NCBI GenBank assembly: GCA_019400425.1
Contig: JAFREE010000308.1
Coordinates: 1-13,738, forward strand
Reading direction: 5' to 3'
DNA length: 13,738 nucleotides
Origin: Hymenochaete sp. R1
Lineage: Eukaryota; Basidiomycota; Agaricomycetes; Hymenochaetales; Hymenochaetaceae
Shown here: piece after piece, positions 1-9,273 of the stretch
Numbering within the stretch: position 1 is the stretch's first letter
How the letters are laid out: each line of letters begins with the position of its first letter
Notes under the pieces: model-generated
The model's input: the letters and a program-made list of their open reading frames with translations, nothing else
What the model was told of the DNA's origin: nothing
Database searches by the model: none
Program-made: the position numbers and the translations under genes

Positions 1-36
1 AACATGCATTTTTGACTTTTTACGGACGAAACCAGT

Positions 37-60
37 CCCTGGCCGGTTCGGGGACCAGGG
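37..60. repeat. Short inverted repeat, 6-base arms
   Basis: CCCTGG at 37-42 is complementary to CCAGGG at 55-60, around a 12-base GC-rich loop. An alternative pairing is GTCCC (35-39) with GGGAC (51-55). No tRNA or transposon end accompanies it, so this is a structural note only. Confidence 0.35.
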
Positions 61-559
61 CCGATTCCCCGTAGTGTTACAAGTGAGTGAGTGAGCGAGC
101 TAGACTCAGAAAGGATCGACACGTCGGCTTTTTTAATGGCAGCCGAGAGTCGAAGTCGGGACCCACTTTCAAGCCTCTTGTTTGTTTCAACAATATACCT
201 ACTCAATGCACGACTGAACCGTGGCTGCTCGTGAGCAGATATGGTCCACTCAGTCGATGGGAGCAAAAAAAAGGTCATCAAACGACTGCAGCACGTTGGG
301 GGGATGCCAGTGAGGGGTGAGCACGAAAAATTTCCTGTTCTCGTCATCCCAATCCCGGCAACAACTGGTACACGCCACGGTCTGGCAAGCCTAGGAAAGC
401 ACATATCTCTTCGGAGAACCTGCCGGCGTGTGCGATGGAAAACTGCTGACTCTAATCATTTCTGAAAGAAATAGTTCTACAGAATATGTACGTCCACCGC
501 TTGTAAAACTCAGCCAACTTCTCCGTAACCACTTATTCTGCCAGTGATGCCTCTACGGT

Positions 560-1094
560 TTGTTCCGGAATCTCGTACATCAATGGATACGGGCTGGAAC
601 TAACCTTAGAACTCTAGTGAACATTATCTATCTTCTGCTCGATGACCTCGTACAAGAGTCTGCACAGGTGTATCGCGACCATGGCCGTGAATTTTCCCTT
701 AGGCTTAGGGGTAACGTGTACTTGGTTGCCCTTAAAGTCACGATTTTGCACAAATACTGCGGATTTGACTTCCCCACTTTTTACATCTTGTCATCTTGTT
801 ACGCCCCAGCACGTTCTCGATGGAACTTTTATCGAAAGTATCCAGGTAAATATCGAGTGCGAGTATGTTTTCGGCTAACCTATCCGCCGCCCTCGTTGCT
901 TCGTTCCGCGATAATTTCCATCCACTTTGTCGTTCATGCTGGGAAAGTTGCTGTGGCGAGCAAACGAGTCTTGCATTTTTCCGTGGTACGCGGTCAGAAG
1001 CATAGGGTAACTCGATCCAATTCCCTTGTTCAAGTTCATAACTGACACCAATAACAACGCTGAGACAACCTCGATCCCTTGCGATCCGATACTA
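560..1094. other. Unassigned open frames on both strands, possible gene or relic
   Basis: On the minus strand the frame read from 1091 down to about 745 has no stop for over 110 codons, but it also has no ATG near its 5' end, so it would need an upstream exon. It reads as a mixed hydrophilic protein (for example ADRLAENILALDIYLDTF near 831-887). A 46-base GTAACA...CGCAG intron (about 757-802) would join it in phase to FVQNRDFKGNQVHV and a further ~40 residues ending in TAG near 614. On the plus strand a 161-codon frame (560-1045) is open as well, and is rich in Val, Arg and Phe as antisense frames often are. I recognise no family in either reading. It could be an exon of an unknown gene, a decayed relic, or chance. 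Confidence 0.3.
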
Positions 1095-1550
1095 ATCGTT
1101 TTGCAGAAGTGGGTTGAAAAAAATCATTACTCGACTGGGTAAGGAAGTTAAGTCGCGTATTTGCAATGTAGGCTTTCCCAATAAACATACAATTTGTATC
1201 GCGCAGGAAAATCAACCATGTGATTCGTGCTTCCTATTTTTTGCTCGATACATCAGTGACGGTTTTACACTATACACAGCACAAGAACAAGGTGTATTTC
1301 TATAGGATAATCGTATACAAGGCGTTACAACTCTGACCTTTCTCTTATTTTGATACACGCGGTAGGTGGAGTGCGATAGCAATGATGTCGACGAGACGGT
1401 CCTACAACAATGATCGGAACAGTGTGAACGGATAGCGAAGACAGGCCGAGGGTGTGATGTAAGAACTAATGAAGTCGGAGAAGAGGTCGTGATGTTGTGA
1501 TGAAGGGATGATGAACAGGAAGGATATGCAAAGACGCGGGACATTCAAAT

Positions 1551-4058
1551 CTAGGCCCTCGTCTTGGTCGCAGATTTGCTGAACAACTTGGCCTTTGCGA
1601 TTGAATCTTGACCTATGTGACGAGAAAATGAAAATGGGTAAGCATATGTATTCTTTTGCATGAAAAAAGGCAGCAATGCTTAACGCGAAAGGGATTATAC
1701 TTACTCTCCCGCATGAGAATCTTCTTGTAGTCAATGATTGAAATGTCCTCCTTCGTCAGATTGCGGATCTTCTTGTCCTTTACTTCCCAAAGCTCCTTTG
1801 CGACTTGCTTAATTAGACCTGCGGAGTACACGTATATGGTAAGCGACGCCGACAAATGAGAAACGAGGTCGTGACATACGGAAGTCGTGCGAGACGATGA
1901 CGGCGCCACCAGAGAATTCCATGATAGCTTTCGCCAGTGCGTCAATGGACATCATATCCAAATGATTGGTCGGCTCGTCTATTGCGAATATTTCAATCAG
2001 CCGACATTTTCGTAAAACAATCTGTCACTTGAATTTACCAAAGAGAAGGATATGGGGGTGCTCGACTGCAAGTTGAGAGAACACGACACTAGGTGCGGAC
2101 CATGTCAGTGAACAAAGCAAGTACGAATGCGAGAAAGCCTTACCGATTCCGTAAACCGTCCGACAACTGTTTAATGGGACTCGTCTGGTGGGAGCCGGAG
2201 ACACCGAATCGACCAAGCTGAGCGCGCCATGCCTATCGGTGAACGATAATGTGATTAGTACACTGTTCCCTCATAGTTGTTTTTAAATCTTGCACCCACC
2301 ATCATGTCTTTCTCGGGCATTTTTTCTCTATACAGACTGTCTAGATACTCGATCGGCGTCTTTTCATAAGGAAGTTGGTCGGCCGAATGCTGCGAGTACT
2401 TGGCAAGTTTCAAACTGATGTGCTTTGAGACAGTTCCTTCACAAGGCTGGAGTACGCCAGTGATGAGATGGAGAAGGGTTGATTTCCCAGTTCCATTTGC
2501 ACCGAGGATGGCGACGCGCGAGTCCATGCTGAGGTAGATTATAAGAACGTCAGCAAACACACGTCATGTCTTGGTGAAATACACACTCAATACCCAAATT
2601 GAGGCCTTGATACAGATAATCTTCCTTCTTGCCCGAGTATGAGAACGCAACATCGGAGAAGGAAATGATAGGCGGAGGGAGCTTGGCGACGTCTGGGAAG
2701 ATGAACGAAAGAGGTTTGGGTGTCTCGACCTTTTCGATGAGACCGGCGGCCTCCATCTTGTCGATAATCTTCTGCTTCGATTTTGCCTGTTTGACGAGGT
2801 TGGCGTATGTGCCAGCGGAAGCGATGAAGCTGAAGATAAAGCAGTATCAATCTTGGCGGTTAAAGAAGAAGGCGTAAAGGGCAGATGAAAACGCACGATT
2901 TAATGTGTTTAATCTCATCTTGTTGTTTGCTGTACGCCTTCATCTGATTGGTCTCGTTCTCCGCCTTCGTACGAACGTACGTTGAGTAGTCACCCGTATA
3001 GTATACAAGCTTCTTTTTGAAAGTGAGATCCATGATGTTTGTGCAAACACTGTCCATGAAATCAGCCGAGTGAGAAGTGATAACAAGAATATGGTTGTAG
3101 GTCGACAGGTACGCCTCGAGCCATACGACAGCCCCCAAATCGAGATGGTTCGTTGGTTCGTCCAGTAGGAGCAGATGAGGTTTGACAAACAGCGCACGAG
3201 CCAACGAAACGCGCATCCGCCACCCACCACTCATATCCTTCGTCGGCCGCTTCATCATTTCCTGGCTGAAGCCCAGTCCATGGAGGATGCTGCCCGCTTT
3301 TACCTCGAATGTGCTCGGATCAAGCTCTTCGAGCTCTTCGTATGCAATTTCAAGCGCCAGATCGTCTACATCATCAGCCACGCTGAGATCTTCAATGCGC
3401 TTCTCGAGCTTTTCTACCTTCGCACGGGCAGAGGCCACGATGAAGTCGACGGCGTTGACGTCGGATGGTTCGGCCTCGCCAGAAACGATATGGATGTCGA
3501 TGTGTTCTGGAATTTCGATATCGCGTCCTGCGATGGATTGCAAAAACGTTGACTAGAGAAAGTATTATTTTAGCTCTGGTACGCATACAGTTGAGAAAAG
3601 TTAAAGAACGCACTTTCCCAGAACCATTGTCACCCAATAGACCGTATCGTTGTCCGTAGTTAAGAGCAATCTCAGCACCTTCAATAAGCAGGCGACCGTG
3701 GAAAGAAAGTGTAAATTGATCAATTTTGATATCGCGACCCTTCGGGTCAGACACGAGGACACCTGCTGCACTCCTATTATCGTCGCATGGTATTGAAATT
3801 GACGTTAAATTCGTTAGACGCCGCGAATGAGTCTTAACGATAGATATATGCGCACCGATCAGTGGCAATCTGAAGCTTTGCCATTGCGTTTAGATCTTCT
3901 TTACTAGCAGCCGCAGATAAATTCGTCATCGGAGTGCTGGCTTCGCTGCCTATCGTCGAACCATTGGGCGTGCTCTCTGTAACAGAACCCAGTGCGCTGC
4001 CCTTGCCCTGTTTCTTCTCCAAGCGCTTGAGCTTGGATTGAGATACCTTTGGAGGCAT
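1551..4058 (-). CDS. ARB1: ABC-F ATPase, ARB1/ABCF2 ortholog (10 exons)
   Basis: This is a soluble twin-ATPase of the ABC-F family without membrane segments. Yeast Arb1 is essential and acts in maturation and export of 40S and 60S ribosomal subunits, shuttling between cytoplasm and nucleus. Exons on the minus strand: 4058-3856, 3773-3614, 3552-2897, 2829-2587, 2528-2300, 2232-2144, 2088-2039, 1978-1880, 1818-1705, 1612-1551, all with GT-AG introns of 55-92 bases. The sum is 1905 bases, giving 634 residues (yeast about 610). The lysine-rich N-terminus [12 protein letters not shown] is typical. Domain 1 has Walker A GDNGSGKST (115-123), signature MSGGW (228-232), Walker B LLLLDEP (248-254) and switch His282. 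The linker contains [14 protein letters not shown]. Domain 2 has GANGTGKST (430-438), LSDGL (520-524), ILLFDEP (540-546) and His574. The start context AAAATGCC is good. Family assignment is firm; individual splice sites were inferred by eye, but frame and homology agree throughout. Confidence 0.95.
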
Positions 4059-4357
4059 TTTTTAGAATATAATACTCGACAATTGGACTGTAGAAAGCGT
4101 TAAGTAGATGTCAGGAGGATCGATAGGGACGGGTGTTGGATGATGGCGAGAGGGAAAGGGACGTGCTGTGCGCCACGGACGGCAAATTTTGTATGTCAAA
4201 GTCGATCAGTGACGATGACCGGCGACCCCCGGCTATTTCTTCCTCGTCCATTACCGACGACGGCGACGCCGCAACAACGACAAGCTCATTGAAGGCGACG
4301 GAGGCGACAACTATCTCATTATCGGTGACGACGACTACGACTGATTGACTTATTGCA
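4059..4357. promoter_or_regulatory. Divergent (bidirectional) promoter between ARB1 and thioesterase
   Basis: The two ATGs point away from each other across 299 bases, so both transcripts must start here. The left edge is AT-rich (TATTATATTCTAAAAA just before the ARB1 ATG, read on the minus strand). The right half is rich in CGACG/GACGA repeats between about 4210 and 4340. Frames are open through it on both strands but consist of simple Ser/Thr/Asp or Val runs, so I treat them as non-coding. Confidence 0.65.
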
Positions 4358-5462
4358 ATGGTATCTTCGACGTTTAGAACCTTCAACACCCTTCGTCAGC
4401 AGTCTGCTCGTTACTCAACCCATACTCATCCTCACACCCATTCTCATCGTATACCTCCTCGACATCGTGCTGTCAAAGCTTCTCATGCGGCATCCATCGC
4501 TCTAGCAGCGTCAGGCGCTGCATTCGTTGCGGGCGCTGTCTACCCTCCAGACGTTGCGACCTTTCTCTCTCCCCGTGCTGCACCACCACCCCCCGACCCT
4601 TCACTTCCCTCTTCTATAGCCTACACTGTCGCCCTTGAAGAGCAAATGCATAACCTCCCAGTCATCAAGGAGGCGCGTGCATCACCCGACGCGGATGAAT
4701 GGTACGAGACGCGACCGTATACCAACTTCCCTGAGGAGCGGCGCGTGAACTCGCTTACAGCAGGGACACTGCGCGGACCTGGGAAGCTCGCGGTGGCACC
4801 CCTGCTGAGGGCGAGACGCGACGAGTCGGAGACTATGGCGGTCGTGCATTTTGGGAGAGGGCTCTGCGGACATGATGGCATTGTGCACGGCGGACTGATT
4901 GCAACGGTGTTAGACGAGAGCCTTGGACGAGTCGTACGTTCTCATCTTTAACTTCAATAATTGTCCTTGGTTTGATACTCTGTATGCAGGCTATTATGAA
5001 CTTCCCTGAGAAGGTCGGCGTGACAGCTAAGCTCTCGTTAGAATACAAGGCGCCAACAAAAGCAGACCAAGTGCGTCCAGTATGCTCCATCCTGTGACCC
5101 CGTCTCATAATTTTGGAATTACCATTTAGTTCGTCGTTGTCCGATGTCGTCTCTTGGAACTCAATGGTCGCAAAGCCGAAGTAGAAGGCCGCATCGAGGA
5201 CCTCAACGGCACACTTCTTGCTACTGCATCGTAAGCTTTTGCTCTTGTCTCATCTCCAGCTGAGTCATGCAATCTGACGGCTCTCTTCCCCCACAATTTT
5301 GACGCGATCGCCAGTGCCCTTTTTGTTCAACCTAAATACGCTAAGCTGCTTAGCTCTGGTCTGATCACGAAAGCGATGGGCGAACCACCTGCCATCGCAG
5401 CTGCGAAAATGCAAGGCGGAGATCCAATACCTATCCCGGAGAACGTAGAAGGCAAGAAATAG
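4358..5462 (+). CDS. Mitochondrial-type hotdog-fold (PaaI/THEM4-like) thioesterase
   Basis: The product probably hydrolyses acyl-CoA thioesters in or at mitochondria. Exons: 4358-4933, 4990-5070, 5130-5230, 5315-5462, with introns of 56, 59 and 84 bases; the total of 906 bases gives 301 residues. The N-terminus (1-40) is rich in Arg, Ser and Thr with no acidic residue, as in a mitochondrial presequence, and holds a His-rich stretch at 22-30. Residues 43-62 (Ala/Gly/Val) could form one membrane segment. A proline-rich linker (73-84) precedes the hotdog domain at about 155-260. Its hallmark is HDGIVHGGLIATVLDESLG (172-190), with HGG at 177-179 and the likely catalytic acidic residue Asp186. The second exon carries the following strand (AKLSLEYKAPTKADQ). 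The family call rests on the HGG...D motif. Substrate is unknown; fungal relatives of this layout are mostly uncharacterised. It is transcribed divergently from ARB1. Confidence 0.88.
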
Positions 5463-5911
5463 AGGGTGATGATGGGTCGTTGGTTTTGGTTTTCTGTGTC
5501 ACTTTTATTTCTCTGTAGGGTGAGTTGCTTTTGAATAGATCTTGCACTGTCTTGCTGATGCGAACTTCTGTAGGTATAAAGTATATTTGATATAATTTTC
5601 GCTAGATTGTGCAGAATGGGTTCTCGTTAAGAAGTTTCAAGTCTCATAAACGGGAAGCTATAGCAGCCGTCTAGAACGGCTAGGCAAGATGTGGGCTTTG
5701 AAGACAAACGTACCCTGAATTTACTTCGGGAAGGACTCTGCTTGGAGCTTGCAATAATACAGGTAGTGCCGAGAAGCTCTATCAAGTCAGATCCTAATCA
5801 TCATTATCATTGTTGACTTACAGCACGCTTTTATCCTCAAACTGTACGTTTACCACCAACTCGCTCCTCACTCGTACTCTTACCTACGCTTTTGAAAATT
5901 CCTCATTCACT
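5463..5911. other. Intergenic: thioesterase 3' flank and small-gene promoter
   Basis: The left part is AT-rich after the thioesterase stop (for example TATAAAGTATATTTGATATA near 5575-5595) and likely holds its polyadenylation region. Bases from about 5820 to 5911 are rich in C and T and end in a good start context (TCACTATGTCC), as in a leader of the next small gene. No other gene is seen. Confidence 0.5.
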
Positions 5912-6257
5912 ATGTCCACCACCTCACATTGCAACAGGCGACCGAGCAAGAGTGGAATGTATGTTCACCTCGAATGCGTGAAAGACATTATATCTGCCGG
6001 GCTACTGATCCGACCCTTGAACAGCTCCAGATACAATGTATATACATAGGGGGGGGAGAGAGAGAAATGAAGCTTTCACAATAACTTTTTTTCTAATATT
6101 TGACCAGAGTCGTTACCGTTATGGGACCGACTTTCCAGAAATTCCAGGAAATGATTTTGCCGTATCAGTATCGAGCGAAGCGGTGAAAGCGGAGAGAGCG
6201 AGCTTGACGCCGGGAATCTCGACAAGAACAGACACAGACCATTCTTTTCTAGCATAA
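5912..6257 (+). CDS. Small spliced gene, unknown ~69-residue protein
   Basis: I do not recognise this protein. The proposed exons are 5912-5958, 6025-6037 and 6108-6257. Intron 1 (5959-6024) has donor GTATGT and acceptor TTGAACAG. Intron 2 (6038-6107) has donor GTATAT and a strong 3' end (TTTTTTTCTAATATTTGACCAG in two parts: a T run with CTAAT, then CAG). The phases fit and the last exon runs 50 codons to TAA. The product starts MSTTSHCNRRPSKSG, then has Arg/Tyr residues around the last junction (SRYNSRYRYGTDFPEIPG) and ends TDHSFLA. It has no signal peptide, membrane segment or cysteine pattern. The middle micro-exon is only 13 bases, and an alternative acceptor at 6030 would shorten it to 7 without changing frame. 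It ends 154 bases before the convergent secreted-protein gene. Confidence is moderate: splice signals are good, but homology is untested. Confidence 0.55.
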
Positions 6258-6411
6258 TCATTCGATTCCGTTTCTTTATTCTAGATAGCACATACAAAAC
6301 AGTTACAAAAGAGCCTGGCGCAACCGCAGAAAATCGTCGACACATGCGGAGCCTATTGGATATAAAGGACAGAAACAGATAAAACTACAAGTACATCATC
6401 AAAGTACCCAT

Positions 6412-8773
6412 TCAAGCCACTTCAGCGGCTCCCGAGTCGCTGTTCGAAGCCGCATTCGACACATCCGCGCTTGGATTCGGCGTAGGCAGGGACTCGCTTT
6501 CCGAAGGAATGTCAAGCGTACCAACCGATTGAGAGGGGAGAGAAGGAGACACTCCGCCTGTGGATACAGTGATAGCAGAAGTAGGGAGATCCATCGTAGA
6601 CGCGGAAGCTTCGGCGTCTCCGTTGGCGCCTAAAACAACATCCATGTCACCTTCGGGTGCCACCGGAGATGGCGTTGGAACATCCAACGACATCAAACTT
6701 GCAGATGTCGGTATAGCCAAAGAGGAGAAGAGCGAGTCCGTAGTAGAGATAGACTCATCACCTTCGCCGTTGGCCCCAGCGCCTAAGACCGCGTCAACAT
6801 CACTTTCAAGAGCTGAAGCAGAAGGTGCAGGAAGAGAGAGGGTGTTCGAGCTTTTCGATGCAGATGTAGAGAGGGAAGGCAAAAGCGGCGAAGTCAGAGA
6901 AAGGTTTGGAGCTCCGACTTGCGATTCAAAGTTCTCGAAGTTTTCTGTGGGAAGACCACCCGCGTTCGTCGGGTAGTTTTTGTTCTGAGTGCTCGCATCG
7001 TCTGCAGAAGAAGCAGCATCTACAAGACCCAAGAACTCAAAAGAATTGTCAGACTCAGAGTTCGATTCAACGCCATTGCCACTCAAAGCATCATCAATGC
7101 CAGTCGCGTCGTTGTACAAACCGTTGAAATCACCTTCAAGTCCAAGATCGTCGGAGTCTCCACCATTGCCAAGGCCGGGGGTGGGAAGACTGGATGGTAC
7201 GGAAACGGTGAGACCGGACAAGACAGAAGTTGGAAAGGTGGTCAATATGGTCGTCGGAAGGTCGATGCTTGGCGTCGAAGGTTCAGCTGTTGAGCCTGCG
7301 GGCACTGAAAGGACAGAGACGTCGCCACCCGTTCCTCCCGAAATATTGATATCAGACAAAACCTCGTCAAGGTCAGCATCGTCCATACTGCCTTCGACAT
7401 CGGCCTCCAACTCGCTGTCTACCTCACCCTCAATGTCAGCCTCATCTTCCATGTCGATGTCAGGGACCGCGGCAGCCAGGTCCTTCGCGAGACTCTCGAC
7501 GCTGCCGTCGGTTTGACTCACGGCATCTTCCAAAATCTTGTTCGTTTGACTAAGGTCAACGTCCGGTGTCGCAAGATTGCCAGTCAAAGCATTGAGATTG
7601 CTGGGGATGTTAGCCGTTGATGGGGTCGTAAGGGCACCAGAAAGGCTTTCGTCGCTGTCACTTTCGTCGCTGTCACTAGAGCCCGACGAAGCGAGACCGA
7701 AGGCGGTAGACAGGTCAGCCGAAGAAGCGTCCATACTTAAATCGGTCGGGGTTGCAATAGAAGAGCCGTCGGTCGAGTTGGCAATTGCCCCAGAAAGTTG
7801 TGCGTCGGAAATGCAAGAGTCGCCAGTGGCAGACACAGAGTAACCAGACATACAAGAGCTGACCGCACACCGACTGTTTCGGCAAGAAACGTCAGCAACA
7901 CCTTCTATTGCGCTGCAGTCGACACCACGAGGCGTGTCGTCAGAAGGGTCACTGAATGGGGAAGAGACGGAGCAGCCACCGCAGCTTTCAAGGTCAGAGC
8001 GCGTGTCGACGCACTCAAGGGCACGCTTGCCTCTCGCACCGTTGTAGGTTCCGCATGCAGTCTCGAAAGGTCCGCATTGAGCCGCCTGATTCTGTTGAGC
8101 TTGGTTCAATTGACCGGTGGGTGTGGGTCCGCTGCTGCCGGAACTAAATACTCCGCTGGGGCGAGGTGAGGGAGCCTGCCGGCGCTCCCTGGTGTGGGTA
8201 GGGCAACCTTGAGGGAAGAAACCGCACTGACCATCACAAGTTGTATTGGGAAGTTCACACTTGCAGACTGCCTGGAAACCGCTTCCGTGTGATGGCGGTG
8301 GAGTCAAAGAAAATCCATCTGCGCAAGTAAATCCACAAGGGTTTTCAAGAGTGCAATTGGCGATTGCGTTTGCAGGATAGACGCAGTGAGAAGCACTTGA
8401 AGATTGAGCAAGCTATCACAGTGCATGTCAGCTGAGTCTGAATATCACCGAGGCTGACACTTACATGAGAGGTTAAAGAATGCTGGAGCTTCTCTTCGGA
8501 TATGTTGGACTTGAGAGACTGCACGAAGGACGGGATTGTGGCAGAGCAAAGGCATTGCTGAATGGGCGTAGTATCATCACCAGTTGTCTCAGTTGCATGC
8601 TCCTTTGTCGAATTGTGAATGTCCGCAAGAGTTGAGTTGACGAAAGCACAAGTATCCAGTATTGGTGTGGGAGAGGCACGTCTGGCGATCTTGAACTGAC
8701 TGTAAGCCCGGGCGTGGCTACCAGTCGAGCAGGAGAGTGTTAAAGAAAGTAAGATGGCTAGTTGGTAGCGCAT
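6412..8773 (-). CDS. Secreted cysteine-rich PriA/CPL1-like protein with long acidic Ser-rich tail
   Basis: This is a secreted or cell-wall protein of the basidiomycete PriA/CPL1-like group; its molecular role is not established. Exons: 8773-8465 and 8412-6412, with a 52-base intron (GTAAGT...GATAG); the product has 769 residues. I chose ATG 8773 because it opens a signal peptide (MRYQLAILLSLTLSCSTG, 1-23), and the longer frame upstream runs through a TATA box. Residues 40-175 are cysteine-rich, including HCVYPANAIANC, NPCGFTCADGF and CKCELPNTTCDGQCG. A Pro/Ser/Gln linker follows. Residues 216-303 form the CPL1-like domain, with the hallmark run ECVDTRSDLESCGGC, then GVDC, DVSC, SRC and SSC. 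Dibasic sites at 31-32 and 180-181 (RERRQA) could be cut by a Kex2-type protease. The remaining 466 residues are low-complexity, rich in Ser, Asp, Glu and Pro, with repeats and no GPI-type hydrophobic end. It converges on the small gene at 5912-6257. Confidence 0.88.
6570..6830 (-). repeat. Imperfect internal duplication in the secreted protein's tail
   Basis: Two neighbouring segments near the C-terminus share a pattern: ESDVDAVLGAGANGEGDES followed by STTDS and IPTSA, then EGDMDVVLGANGDAEAS followed by STMD and LPTSA. The bases show the same relation. This suggests growth of the tail by tandem duplication followed by divergence. Confidence 0.6.
7646..7675. repeat. Perfect 15-base tandem repeat, two copies
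   Basis: The unit CTTTCGTCGCTGTCA occurs twice back to back. On the coding (minus) strand it encodes the Ser-Asp-Glu run SDSDESDSDES in the disordered tail of the secreted protein. Being a multiple of three, it can change copy number without shifting the frame. Confidence 0.85.
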
Positions 8774-8876
8774 TGTTGTGTGCAAAAATGAATGTGAAGT
8801 AAATAGTGGTGGCAGGGTAGAAAATGTGGAGAAGGTGGCAGATAGAGAACAAGATGAGGAAGGAGTGGAGGACTGA

Positions 8877-8882
8877 TTTATA
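8877..8882 (-). promoter_or_regulatory. TATA box of the secreted-protein gene
   Basis: TATAAA reads on the minus strand about 100 bases before the chosen ATG (8773). Between them lies a strongly pyrimidine-rich stretch on the coding strand (about 8790-8870). Both are usual in well-expressed fungal genes. They support starting translation at 8773 and not at the ATG at 8896, which lies upstream of the box. Confidence 0.6.
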
Positions 8883-8950
8883 TCCCATCCATCCATCGTG
8901 AGAATAAATGTGAGAAGTGGCTAACATGCACGTGACTGTGTGTTGCTTAG

Positions 8951-8955
8951 CCAAT
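8951..8955 (+). promoter_or_regulatory. CCAAT box in the divergent promoter
   Basis: A CCAATCA pentamer-plus context starts at 8951 within the 500-base divergent region between the secreted-protein gene (minus) and the helical-protein gene (plus). CCAAT elements work in either direction and could serve either gene. This is a short motif and may be chance. Confidence 0.35.
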
Positions 8956-9273
8956 CAAATGTACCGGAATAACTCGGATATGGTGTGGCCGTGAAGTGAA
9001 CGCTCATCTGTCAGTGGCAGACTCAACTCCTAAACTTTGAACACACTTGCATATAACTGACGTGTGTTTCTTGCTTCTTATTATTCTTGTTTGCAGGACG
9101 AGGAGCAAATTTATTAGCATAAAAAGCCTATTCGCAAAATGCTTTCGTTCCATTCATTCTCTCATCATCTACACCCTCCTACTGTCGCGCTCGCGGTCTT
9201 CTCACATAAGTGCAAAAATCTCTCGTCGTTTCTCATATTAACGGAAAACTAACCATCAATCATTGGAAGGCAT

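Larger units (their letters stand above)
1..1550. other. Gene-poor left flank, no assignable gene
   Basis: I see no gene I can name here. The right part, from about 1550 down to about 1300, is probably the 3' untranslated region of the ARB1-like gene on the minus strand. Several frames of 60 to 160 codons are open, but none has recognisable domains. Bases 37-60 contain an inverted repeat, bases 82-100 a short GTGA/GCGA run, and 560-1094 has long open frames on both strands (separate entry). On the plus strand 1089-1106 looks like a branch point followed by a 3' splice site (TACTAAT then TTTTGCAG), but I could not build a convincing gene around it. Confidence 0.5.

Noticed and set aside
36..75. 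tRNA-like GGTTCG motif near the left edge
   Set aside because: No cloverleaf, anticodon arm or acceptor stem can be formed around it; it is only part of a GC-rich inverted repeat.
1212..1544. 110-codon minus-strand frame after the ARB1 stop
   Set aside because: It is Ser/Thr/His-rich with no domain, and it sits where the ARB1 3' untranslated region is expected.
3175..3659. Plus-strand frames of 64 to 125 codons
   Set aside because: They lie opposite the longest ARB1 exons, which are conserved over their whole length.
4133..4348. 71-codon plus-strand frame (Ser/Thr/Asp runs) and its 92-codon minus-strand counterpart
   Set aside because: Both arise from CGACG-type simple repeats in the divergent promoter and show no protein-like features.
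6560..8169. Several plus-strand open frames of 73 to 175 codons
   Set aside because: They are antisense to the secreted protein's Ser/Asp-rich tail, whose low-complexity codons leave the opposite strand open. They have no domains or splice logic.
8774..8896. Longer N-terminus of the secreted protein from ATG 8896
   Set aside because: It would bury the signal peptide 41 residues inside the protein, and the ATG lies upstream of the TATAAA box at 8877-8882 in a CT-rich leader.
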